This document shows positions 15,749-22,329 of a stretch of DNA of 22,352 bases, in pieces. Under the pieces are notes generated by a model. That model made no database searches and was not told the origin of the DNA. It worked only from the letters and a program-made list of their open reading frames with translations. Origin of the DNA: Bacillota bacterium (GTDB lineage Bacteria; Bacillota_E; Sulfobacillia; Sulfobacillales; Sulfobacillaceae); NCBI GenBank assembly GCA_021802375.1, contig JAKAAL010000003.1, forward strand, positions 1 through 22,352, given 5' to 3'. How positions within the stretch are numbered: the first letter of the stretch is position 1; each line of letters starts with the position of its first letter. The position numbers and the translations under genes are program-made.

Positions 15749-17109
15749 CAGGCCGTCACCTCCTCCTGTTGGCGCAGCCCTCCAGGGACCCGCGTATGCT
15801 CGTGAATCCAGGTCTGGCGTGCGGCCGACAGCGTCCCGACAGTTTCCACGCGGTGCGTTCTAGGATTCCAACGGAAGAGATCCGTCATCGACCCATCGCG
15901 TTCGACTTCCACCACCCGCGTCAAGTGGCGATGACCTTGCCCATCGCGTTCGACTTGCACCAAAAGGTCGATGGTGCCAAACACCATCTTTTGAATGAGG
16001 TCATAAGGGAAGTCCATCTGGTATTTGTGACTGATTTGATACAACCGATCGGCCAGCAGTTCCGGAGTCCGTAAGTGCATCGTGGACATCATGCCACCTT
16101 CCGAGGACATGGCAGCCTCCACGAAGTCCAGGGCCTCCGGTCCGCGCAACTCCCCCATGATGAGGCGGTCATAGCGCATTCGTAAAGTGTTCCGAAACAA
16201 GTCTTGCAGCGATACCGCCCCGCGAGCCCGCTCTTCGACCGTTGGCCGTTCGACTTGGCCGATCAACGCCACTAAGTGGGGCAAAGGTAAGCGGAGCTCC
16301 TCGGTATCCTCTAAGGTAATCACCCGCTCGGTCGGCAAGATGGCTTTCATCGCGATGGCGCGTACAACGGACGTCTTCCCAGCACCCGGTGGACCCGAAA
16401 AGATCACATTCAACCGACCTGACAAGGCCGCGACGAGCAACGCCGCCGCCTCCTCCGAGAACATCCCGGCTTGGAGCAGATCCGGTAGGTCGAGCACACG
16501 TTCCTGATTCCGTTTGCGGATCGAGATGGCGACCCCAGACGGGGCCTTGCTGTGATGCACAATGTTTATCCGACTGCCGTCTTGGTCCCACGTGAAATTC
16601 ATGAGCGGTTGCGATGATTGATATTCGAGGCCTTCATGGCGTGCGAGATGCTGTGCCACGCGCACCCCGATCTGGTCCGAGCCTAACGAGACAGCCGGTT
16701 GAATCCGACCCTCCCGCTCCACGAAGACGTCGGCGCCCACCACCATAATTTCGGTCACGGCCGGGTCGCGAAAATAGGGCGCCAACGGACCGGCACCGAG
16801 CAGGCGATCCACAACTTGCTCTGTGAGCACATCCGCATCCAACTTACGAAGGTTCTTACTCATCACGGCCTCGTGAATGGCGGCCAACACGGCACTGCGT
16901 TCAGACTGTTGCGGGTCGGCCATCAGTGCGGCGTGGTGGTCTTGGAGCCATGTCAGCACCTGGTCTAATGCGGATCCCTGACTCACCGGAGCTCCAGCGC
17001 GCTCGGTTTCCAGCGCCGGTGTCCGTCCTGCTTGGCGTTCCATTTGGTCCCAGGGGTTGATACGTACTCCCTCCCGAAAGGGATGGGCAGGCGATTTATC
17101 GGTTGCCAT
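15748..17109 (-). CDS. tadA: CpaF/TadA pilus assembly ATPase
   Basis: This 453-aa protein is the secretion ATPase of the Tad pilus, a cytoplasmic hexamer of the type II/IV secretion family. The N-terminal domain holds GAGPLAPYFRDPAVTEIMV (about 105-123), the usual CpaF signature. Walker A GPPGAGKT is at 239-246, the Asp box ITLEDTEEL at 264-272, Walker B DRLIMGELRG at 314-323, and the His box STMHLRTP at 342-349. All expected catalytic motifs are present. ATG 17109 has AAGGAGGAG upstream; the frame stays open further but without a better start. No tadZ/cpaE gene is adjacent, which is unusual for diderm tad loci. Confidence 0.94.
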   Translation of the reverse strand: MATDKSPAHPFREGVRINPWDQMERQAGRTPALETERAGAPVSQGSALDQVLTWLQDHHAALMADPQQSERSAVLAAIHEAVMSKNLRKLDADVLTEQVVDRLLGAGPLAPYFRDPAVTEIMVVGADVFVEREGRIQPAVSLGSDQIGVRVAQHLARHEGLEYQSSQPLMNFTWDQDGSRINIVHHSKAPSGVAISIRKRNQERVLDLPDLLQAGMFSEEAAALLVAALSGRLNVIFSGPPGAGKTSVVRAIAMKAILPTERVITLEDTEELRLPLPHLVALIGQVERPTVEERARGAVSLQDLFRNTLRMRYDRLIMGELRGPEALDFVEAAMSSEGGMMSTMHLRTPELLADRLYQISHKYQMDFPYDLIQKMVFGTIDLLVQVERDGQGHRHLTRVVEVERDGSMTDLFRWNPRTHRVETVGTLSAARQTWIHEHTRVPGGLRQQEEVTA

Positions 17110-17360
17110 ATTGAATGGACTCCTCCTTCTCTGTCTGGTCTCAATCGCCAGAAGACCCGGTTCTCTGGGGGAGAGCCGAGTCTTCTGGGGATACAGTACG
17201 TCGTAGTTTATCGATCCCGCGTGAGAAGCCCTACCTAAAGGTATGGGCGCATGGCATGCAGACATCGCTATAATCTGTAGATCACCCGAACGCCAGAAGC
17301 CCTCCCAGAAGGAGGGCTTGCCGTTTCGGTGATTCGGATCGCAGAGTCCTATAACCAGTA
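17110..17360 (-). promoter_or_regulatory. Long structured leader of the cpaF gene
   Basis: This 251-base gap holds two large inverted repeats. The one nearer cpaF, 17148-17188, pairs CCAGAAGAC / GTCTTCTGG with further CGG/CCG and TCT/AGA pairs and ends about 25 bases before the ribosome binding site. The one nearer the upstream gene is listed separately as a possible terminator (17281-17331). A TATAG-like box lies between them, but I see no matching -35. The arrangement suggests that the genes from cpaF down are adjusted separately from the two surface-protein genes. Confidence 0.5.
17281..17331 (-). terminator. Long hairpin after the Cys-rich gene, possible terminator
   Basis: The central stem AAGCCCTCC / GGAGGGCTT (17297-17319) is perfect with a five-base loop. 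Outer pairings ATCACC / GGTGAT and CGAA / TTCG extend it to about 50 bases. The bases after it on the minus strand are not T-rich, so termination may be partial. It could instead be an RNA-processing or stabilising site that gives unequal levels of surface protein and pilus machinery. Confidence 0.5.
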
Positions 17361-18455
17361 CTAATTCACCGGCGTTGGAATCGGGCACCCATGCGGATCA
17401 TAGTAGGGTGTCGACCACCCGGAACAATTCGTGGTCCCGCCTAAGGGACTCGTGAGACACGTTTCACTCTGCGCATATCCGGGCTTAGCATAGGCGCATT
17501 GATGCTCCACCACGGATTGACAAGTGGTGCTAGTGCTCTGGGTCAGTGTTCGACTGCCGTAAGACGTATACGACGGGCAGGAATGGTAGACCGTGTAACT
17601 TTGCGTCCCACTTTCCACACCTTGGCTCGCACAGCCGGTCCATGATGTGCCACCGTAACTGGTCGAGGCCGAGGGGGTACAAGAAGGAGCCGGCGGGGTG
17701 CTGGTGGGTGTCGGGTTCGAGGTCGTCGTGCTGCCGCCACCTGATCCGCTACCGGATATGATACAAGTCCCAGGTTTGGCGGTCCCAGGATGTACATCAT
17801 GCTGATTGCCACATGGTCCGATGTCAGCCCAAGTCGCCATCCCCGAACTACCTGCAACACACCCAATTTGAGCCCAGTGCCACGTACCACTGCACGTGTT
17901 TGTTGGAGGTGGCGCTGCACACCCACTGGTACAATGGCCGTCGTAACTCGTATAGGTGCCGCCATTTTTGGATCCGCAGGAATTATACTGTTGCCAGGTG
18001 GCTTCGTGGCACGAACCAGTGCAGGACAATGGTACCATCTTTAATGTCCCATTGGGTGTACAGACGTTCGCCGGGGGAGTCGCCGGCGCACAAGACGCCA
18101 GATACCCCGGATAGCCATTCACGGTGGCGTTGTGGCCGCCACTCGGCTGCGCCCAACAGAAGGTGCCACCGGAAGGCTGAGGTGCCGATGTTGAGCCGCC
18201 TCCGCCACCTCCACCACTAGTGTTCGTACAATCGTTGGGCAACGCTACATACTGGCTATTGCACTGCCCTGTATCGTAGTAGCAAAGCTCCCCTTGCGTA
18301 CAGCTGATGCGCTTGGTGAAGGTGCCGGTGCCGGAGCCGGTATACGCATAAGTCATCCCTCCTGCGATGATCCCCAACCACAAGAGGAAACCAGCGAGAA
18401 TGGCCCATCGATAGCGCCGTGATGTTCGACGAGAAGGATCTCGCGCTTTTTCCAT
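17361..18455 (-). CDS. Anchored Cys-rich surface protein
   Basis: This 364-aa protein has a strongly basic N-terminus, one membrane helix or uncleaved signal (about 18-38) and a long exported part with 24 cysteines. Gly/Ser stretches (a run of seven Gly near 79-85, SGSGSGGG later) and a Pro/Thr linker separate Cys-rich blocks. Short motifs recur: ATWQQYNSC and ATWADIGPC, in which a Trp precedes a Cys by five to six residues. I recognise no named domain. A disulfide-stabilised adhesin or pilus-tip protein is likely, since it is encoded directly before cpaF and a second Cys-rich protein follows in the same operon. The start is ATG 18455, with AGAGGAGA upstream. Confidence 0.65.
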   Translation of the reverse strand: MEKARDPSRRTSRRYRWAILAGFLLWLGIIAGGMTYAYTGSGTGTFTKRISCTQGELCYYDTGQCNSQYVALPNDCTNTSGGGGGGGSTSAPQPSGGTFCWAQPSGGHNATVNGYPGYLASCAPATPPANVCTPNGTLKMVPLSCTGSCHEATWQQYNSCGSKNGGTYTSYDGHCTSGCAAPPPTNTCSGTWHWAQIGCVAGSSGMATWADIGPCGNQHDVHPGTAKPGTCIISGSGSGGGSTTTSNPTPTSTPPAPSCTPSASTSYGGTSWTGCASQGVESGTQSYTVYHSCPSYTSYGSRTLTQSTSTTCQSVVEHQCAYAKPGYAQSETCLTSPLGGTTNCSGWSTPYYDPHGCPIPTPVN

Positions 18456-18477
18456 CCTAACATCTCCTCTTTTTCAC

Positions 18478-18511
18478 AAAAATTCGCCTCCCAATATCCC
18501 GGGAGGCGAAT
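18478..18511 (-). terminator. Intrinsic terminator after the first gene of the pilus operon
   Basis: On the minus strand TTCGCCTCCC / GGGAGGCGAA (18483-18492 with 18501-18510) forms a ten-bp stem with an eight-base loop, followed by TTTTTG (18478-18482). A second inverted repeat, GGAGAAGT / ACTTCTCC (18532-18554), overlaps the stop codon of the upstream gene. Since only 22 bases separate this terminator from the next start codon, it probably reduces rather than blocks downstream transcription, unless the Cys-rich gene has its own promoter. Confidence 0.82.
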
Positions 18512-18557
18512 GCGTCGTGCGTTCTTGTCACGGAGAAGTTAGCGGGCACTTCTCCCG

Positions 18558-19664
18558 TTACGGACCCGTCCAATAGACTGGATTCGGCACATTCGAGCCA
18601 CTGCCGTTAGTAGCCGTCACATACCAACGGGTGTGGCCGGCGGCATCCTCCACCAACACTAACTGGGTGTCGCTGATCATGCCCTGGGTCCGTCCGATGT
18701 TGAGGTTATTGCCATTTGCGTAAGACTCAATGAGCGACATCCCCATGTTCGCAATGTTCAAGCCGTTGACAAGCACGTGTTGTCCGGGCAAGGCCACCGT
18801 GCTAGATCCTGTGACTTGCGTGTTGCCCGCTGCATTAACGGATCCGTGAAGCGTATAGGAAGCCCACGCGTCGTATACCACTTGGCGCGAAACAAGCATC
18901 CCTTGTTGACTAGCCGGGGCAGTAAACGCGTCATAGAGTGGCGTTCCAACATTACTTTGGAGTGCGTTTTGATCGTACGCTCCACCCATAGCATACGCGT
19001 CCAAGTACTTGAGCGACGACACCGGATTATTGCTCACAGTAGCCATCGCGAAGTCCGCCGCCGTCTTAAACGCGGCTTGCAGTTCCGGCAGGGTCAGTTG
19101 TGGCCAAATGGGATGCGCCTCCACCATCATCTGATTCCAAAACGCGGTCATTGACGGTGTGTTATACACAATACTCCCATTCGCGGGGGTCCCCACCGGG
19201 AGCTTCACCCCAGCAGCCGCCAGTGAACTCGGCACGTGCGGACCGGGCCACTTTTTGAGCGTCAAGGGGCTGTTGAGGATTCCTGGTGTCAATGTTCCGG
19301 CATACGGGCCACTGGACGGAATCGCGGGCACTGCGAGGCTGATCTGCTGATCGGCCCAAGCGATGTACTTGTTGTTGATGGCCGCGATGGCAGAAAACAC
19401 GTGTCCGGTTTTTGGGGATGTGGACGACACGTAGTTCGGTGGGGTAACGGGGCCGGTCGCCACCGTTGTGGGATCCTTTTTCTTGGCCGGCGTCTTTTTC
19501 GCCACGGCTACGGGATGCGGATCGTGATGCAGACTCTGCAAAACCCCATACGTCCCGCCGCCTAAGACGATCACCCCAGCGGCAATCCCCGTAGGAATGT
19601 GCCACCATGGCCGCGCGCTGGGCAGGTGGATCGGGCCATCAGGTAGTGAGTTCTTATTCGACAT
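18558..19664 (-). CDS. Membrane-anchored extracytoplasmic protein, first gene of the pilus operon
   Basis: This 368-aa protein has a cytoplasmic tail of about 20 residues, one membrane helix (about 22-43), a Lys/Pro linker (VAKKTPAKKKDP) and an exported domain of about 290 residues. That domain has few charges, two or more helical stretches (about 180-215) and a C-terminal beta-type region ending in a WYVTATNGSG segment. I recognise no family. It contains no cysteines, unlike the next protein. ATG 19664 is chosen because GAGGAGG lies nine bases before it. As the first gene behind the SigH-type promoter it is presumably a core or surface part of the system. Confidence 0.62.
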   Translation of the reverse strand: MSNKNSLPDGPIHLPSARPWWHIPTGIAAGVIVLGGGTYGVLQSLHHDPHPVAVAKKTPAKKKDPTTVATGPVTPPNYVSSTSPKTGHVFSAIAAINNKYIAWADQQISLAVPAIPSSGPYAGTLTPGILNSPLTLKKWPGPHVPSSLAAAGVKLPVGTPANGSIVYNTPSMTAFWNQMMVEAHPIWPQLTLPELQAAFKTAADFAMATVSNNPVSSLKYLDAYAMGGAYDQNALQSNVGTPLYDAFTAPASQQGMLVSRQVVYDAWASYTLHGSVNAAGNTQVTGSSTVALPGQHVLVNGLNIANMGMSLIESYANGNNLNIGRTQGMISDTQLVLVEDAAGHTRWYVTATNGSGSNVPNPVYWTGP

Positions 19665-19773
19665 TGTGTGTTGCCTCCTCAAGATCAAGATGGTTGAAAA
19701 ACATACCCATCCTCATGTGGCGCGGGACGCGCCGCCACGAACAATCGACCGAATGATGCACTCGATTTACATG

Positions 19774-19801
19774 ATTCGCCACCCCCTTTCTGTTTTCCTT
19801 T
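19774..19801 (-). promoter_or_regulatory. SigH-type promoter for the pilus operon
   Basis: The minus strand reads AAAGGAAAA (19793-19801), twelve bases of spacer, then GGCGAAT (19774-19780). This matches both boxes and the spacing of the SigH consensus from Bacillus, RnAGGAwWW-N11/12-RnnGAAT. The -10 element lies about 110 bases before the start codon of the first pilus gene. A SigH-like sigma factor is encoded in the same island at 6034-6693, so the match is meaningful, but no transcription start is known. Confidence 0.65.
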
Positions 19802-19933
19802 TTCACAATCGCAGTTCGACGAAACCTCACCATGGCCATGCGTGCCAGGTAACCATGGAGGGATCTAAATTTCTCTTGTCTCGTGCTCCCATGTTAATTA
19901 ATGCCCATTGAGTGCGGATACCGCAATCCGTCT

Positions 19934-19998
19934 CATAGAAACACCTACACTCTAACTAACAGACGGCATGAGAAAGCCCGCCTCCGCAAAGACGGGCC
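19934..19998. repeat. 65-bp direct repeat, left copy
   Basis: These bases match 22209-22273 without gaps at about 52 of 65 positions. CATAGAAACA at one end and AAGCCCGCCTCCG near the other are fully conserved. The conserved end is a terminator hairpin. The two copies flank the AT-rich cassette in the same orientation. Confidence 0.7.
19972..19997 (-). terminator. Intrinsic terminator of the AT-rich cassette
   Basis: On the minus strand GCCCGTCT / AGGCGGGC (19976-19997, one G-U pair) forms an eight-bp stem with loop TTGCGG, followed by TTTCT. It lies about 160 bases after the stop of the 256-aa gene and probably ends its transcript. Confidence 0.75.
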
Positions 19999-20154
19999 AG
20001 TATAGAGAGAGTATGAAACAACACCATAGGAATCGGTGTGCTATATCTCGTGACATAGGTTCTTTTTTGATTCAGGTAAAACGGTTTAGGAACCACATTA
20101 ATCATTATTAGAGCAACATCGGTAAAGTCGATTTGGTTTTACAGATAGCATTTA

Positions 20155-20925
20155 TTACAAGGTGAACGTTAGGGGTGGATGCCTAGGAGGATAATAAAGT
20201 CCAATGACCATATACGCTCCATAGGCGTGCGCCTTTAGAGAAGTGCCTACAAAAAACGATAAATCGCTATTCTTGTGCAATGCGTTTAATTTCTCTATGA
20301 CCTTTTGCGAACTTCTTGTTTTTCTGTAAAGTTGGTAAATTTCCCAATCAATAATAGATAGATTGTGGCCTTTACACGACGGTTCACATTGGAAATTTAC
20401 GTAAAAAGTATACGGGATACGTTCTAATCGATCTGTGGGCGCGCCCCAAAACTGGAGTTGAACGCTTTGAAATTTCTCGTCCCAGCGGCTTTCTTCGTCC
20501 CTGTGAAAAAATCGCTCAATTCGCCATGGTTTGACCCATCCCAAAGAACGATGGGGATCGCCTTTAAGGCCTTCAATTGTGTCGGATGTGAGATTTTGCA
20601 AATAGCGGTCCCTCATACCCCATTCCACGACTGTCGTCCCGATTTTTTCTTCTACCACAAGACGATCATGATCAGGTTGCCAACTCTCAGTTCTTGGATC
20701 TTTGACACTTTTGCTTATTGGCGCTCTAATCCATTGCCATTTGTCAAACCGTTGTCTAGAAGGCAACTGGCGAAACAGTACAGGATACAAACGAATCCAA
20801 GATGTCCCATCTAAAAGGCCTGCAACACAAGCGGTCTCTCCATGCGTCATGCTTGGGCGCGGATACGATTTGACCACAACGAGGATTCGAGCGTTTTCAA
20901 TCCGTGCTGGGATATGTCCTTCCAT
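20155..20925 (-). CDS. Conserved DUF488-associated protein with a C-x3-C-x2-H motif
   Basis: This 256-aa protein starts with a strand ILVVVKSYPRPS (14-25), then GETACVAGLLDGTSWIRLYPV (29-49), and later has the cluster C180-x3-C184-x2-H187 followed by DWE at 193-195. I recall proteins of this pattern (K-x-YP-x-x-S...C-x-AG...W-x-R-x-YP, then CKGH...DWE) near DUF488 genes, but they have no established function that I know of. The Cys/His set suggests metal binding. There is no membrane segment. ATG 20925 is preceded by AAAGG, and the gene overlaps the 3' end of the DUF488 gene by 79 bases. Base composition is AT-richer than in the pilus genes, suggesting separate acquisition. Confidence 0.6.
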   Translation of the reverse strand: MEGHIPARIENARILVVVKSYPRPSMTHGETACVAGLLDGTSWIRLYPVLFRQLPSRQRFDKWQWIRAPISKSVKDPRTESWQPDHDRLVVEEKIGTTVVEWGMRDRYLQNLTSDTIEGLKGDPHRSLGWVKPWRIERFFHRDEESRWDEKFQSVQLQFWGAPTDRLERIPYTFYVNFQCEPSCKGHNLSIIDWEIYQLYRKTRSSQKVIEKLNALHKNSDLSFFVGTSLKAHAYGAYMVIGLYYPPRHPPLTFTL

Positions 20926-21350
20926 TGGAATCCTTTCAAGTATTCAGTCAACAGCGTTTCCACAACCAATGAGCGATGGCATCGAACAGCACTTGCCTCA
21001 AAACATAACAGGCCAATACGGCTATTCAGCGCCATGTCACTTACTTGCTCCAATAGTCGCTGTTGCAACGTCAACCAACTTCGATACTGCAACGCAAAAG
21101 TTCCCCAGTCGTCAGTTTGGTGCAATAGATCTCGCAAAGATTTGGGGCTACCTAAATCACGAAAATGATGATATCGCACGTCTAAACCAGACAACACCTC
21201 TCGCAAGGCGTTTTTCGAAAAACCCGGTTTTCGACTGATAGGTGTCCACCTAATATCAATTACGCCGTCAAGATTTCCTTTAGCGACCAACTGAATAAAT
21301 TCTTGCAAGTGTAATCCTTGGTACCCTATGGTGTAAATTACCTGACTCAA
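20847..21350 (-). CDS. DUF488 family protein
   Basis: This 167-aa protein carries the marks of the DUF488 family: IYTIGYQG at 5-12, a DIRWTPISRKPGFSK segment at 32-46, and the Cys box LLCFEASAVRCHRSLV, with C116, E118, C124, H125 and R126. The family is widespread, with no agreed biochemical role that I know of. The start is probably TTG 21350, with AAGGAAG eight bases upstream, giving the usual short lead before IYTIGY. Its last 25 residues extend past the normal family end and overlap the next gene. It follows the 132-aa gene by 19 bases. Confidence 0.82.
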   Translation of the reverse strand: MSQVIYTIGYQGLHLQEFIQLVAKGNLDGVIDIRWTPISRKPGFSKNALREVLSGLDVRYHHFRDLGSPKSLRDLLHQTDDWGTFALQYRSWLTLQQRLLEQVSDMALNSRIGLLCFEASAVRCHRSLVVETLLTEYLKGFQWKDISQHGLKTLESSLWSNRIRAQA

Positions 21351-21369
21351 CTACATCACTTCCTTAAAC

Positions 21370-21768
21370 TTAAGAGAATTTCTTAACTAGCGCAAACTTT
21401 ACAGGATGTGCAGGTTGGCCACAACAGCGGCGCGTCTGTTCGCAATTGTCCGGTCCAAAAGATATCGGCGGCTCGCCAAAGATTTGTCCCATGGTAGACC
21501 AAAACTGTTGAGCCTTCTTCTGACCCGTTGGATCCCTTGTGTAATAGCGAGTCAATCGATGGAGACTTGACCAAATGTCTTCGTTCTCCTTATTCCAGAG
21601 CATTTGAAATAGGTAATGAATATCGGTGCGCCACCCCTCATCGACGATGAGGCGTTGGATGGCAACAAGATCCTTCATCAACACCCACATTCGTTCAAAC
21701 GATAACCTTCCATGGGCCGCCATCATAATCAGGCCCATGGAGTGTATAGCATCTCTTTCGGCAGTCAT
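21370..21768 (-). CDS. Small unknown protein of the DUF488 cassette, intact paralogue
   Basis: This 132-aa protein appears mainly helical and soluble, with DIWSSLHRLTRYYTRDPTGQ (about 67-86) followed by KKAQQFWST and a short Cys-rich tail (CEQTRRCCGQ). I recognise no family. The upstream broken gene is a paralogue: its RIHYYQTDPAGQ...TQYWS aligns with RYYTRDPTGQ...QQFWS here, and the DNA is also clearly alike over that stretch. ATG 21768 has GGGAGG ten bases before it; a TTG two codons earlier is the alternative. It is co-oriented with the DUF488 pair and probably in one operon. Confidence 0.55.
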   Translation of the reverse strand: MTAERDAIHSMGLIMMAAHGRLSFERMWVLMKDLVAIQRLIVDEGWRTDIHYLFQMLWNKENEDIWSSLHRLTRYYTRDPTGQKKAQQFWSTMGQIFGEPPISFGPDNCEQTRRCCGQPAHPVKFALVKKFS

Positions 21769-21804
21769 GGTCAAAATTCCTCCCTACCCGTGCAGGTATT
21801 TGTT

Positions 21805-22125
21805 TTACAACCCCGACACGCCAGAGATTGGTACCGTGACAGACCAATACTGTGTTCCCCGAATCTGACCCGCAGGATCTGTTTGGTAATAGTGAATGCG
21901 GGTAGCAATTCGAATCCATAGACTTTCCCATCCTTCTTTAGCAAAATTCGTGGCTCATCCAGCAATCTGCGCACGAATGGCTCCATCGACTCCAACATCC
22001 TCCGCGATTGTGCGAAATTCCTTCTCGTTCTGCACGATTTCTTCGACGCGATGCCAAGAAGGACAATCACCCCGTTGTAGGATCGCGGCCGTAATAGCTC
22101 GTAAAAAATGTTCATAGCTTAGCAT
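21805..22125 (-). pseudogene. Paralogue of the 132-aa gene, broken by one in-frame TGA
   Basis: From ATG 22125, with AATAAGGAGG upstream, the frame reads MLSYEHFLRAITAAILQ and onwards for 56 codons to a TGA at 21955-21957. It then continues in the same frame for 49 codons (ATNFAKEGWESLWIRIATRI, HYYQTDPAGQ) to a TAA at 21805. Both halves align in order with the intact 132-aa protein, with the TGA falling near a Trp of that protein (LWN), so a TGG to TGA change is plausible. The first half might still be made as a 56-aa protein. Recoding is not suggested by any structure I can see. The C-terminus is also shorter than in the paralogue. Confidence 0.6.
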
Positions 22126-22208
22126 GGAATAAAACCCTCCTTATTGTTCTCTTTGTGATCATGTGGTCTGTGGTGTTGTTCAGCACATGGCGAAAGTAAA
22201 AAACGTTG

Positions 22209-22273
22209 CATAGAAACAACTCCCCGCTAGCTAACACACCACGTAAGAAAGCCCGCCTCCGTAGAGACGGGCT
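22209..22273. repeat. 65-bp direct repeat, right copy
   Basis: This is the right partner of 19934-19998, in the same orientation, and includes a terminator hairpin. It lies 84 bases before the cassette's first gene start, on the side the cassette is transcribed from. It therefore separates the cassette from whatever lies to the right. Confidence 0.7.
22246..22273 (-). terminator. Intrinsic terminator at the right cassette boundary
   Basis: On the minus strand AGCCCGTCTC / GAGGCGGGCT (22250-22273) forms a ten-bp stem with loop TACG, followed by TTTCTT. It would stop transcripts entering the cassette from the right, so the cassette needs its own promoter between here and 22126; I see no clear one. 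Confidence 0.78.
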
Positions 22274-22291
22274 ATCATGGTGATGAGGGTT

Positions 22292-22329
22292 TGCCCTCCG
22301 GATACCTCCCAGAAAGGAGGTGAAGGGCA
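22292..22329 (+). promoter_or_regulatory. Hairpin that covers a ribosome binding site
   Basis: On the plus strand CCTCC (22305-22309) pairs with GGAGG (22316-22320), the Shine-Dalgarno core of the gene starting at 22330. TGCCCT (22292-22297) pairs with AGGGCA (22324-22329) right up to the ATG. Folded, the leader hides the whole start region. Such sequestering hairpins are known from IS200-type transposase genes, where they keep expression low. Confidence 0.65.

Larger units (their letters stand above)
19665..20154. other. Non-coding region upstream of the pilus operon
   Basis: This 490-base gap separates the AT-rich cassette from the pilus operon. From left to right it holds the operon leader with a GGCGCG/CGCGCC hairpin (19719-19733), the SigH-type promoter (19774-19801), one 65-bp repeat with a terminator (19934-19998), and about 150 AT-rich bases after the stop of the cassette's last gene in which I see nothing further. 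A 61-codon minus-strand frame across the promoter and leader is not convincing as a gene. Confidence 0.6.

Noticed and set aside
19654..19839. A 61-codon minus-strand frame upstream of the pilus operon.
   Set aside because: It would span the SigH-type promoter and leader and has no good ribosome binding site.
21771..22115. A 114-codon minus-strand frame in the cassette.
   Set aside because: It is a different frame from the paralogue reading at 21805-22125, which has homology to the neighbouring gene and a better ribosome binding site.
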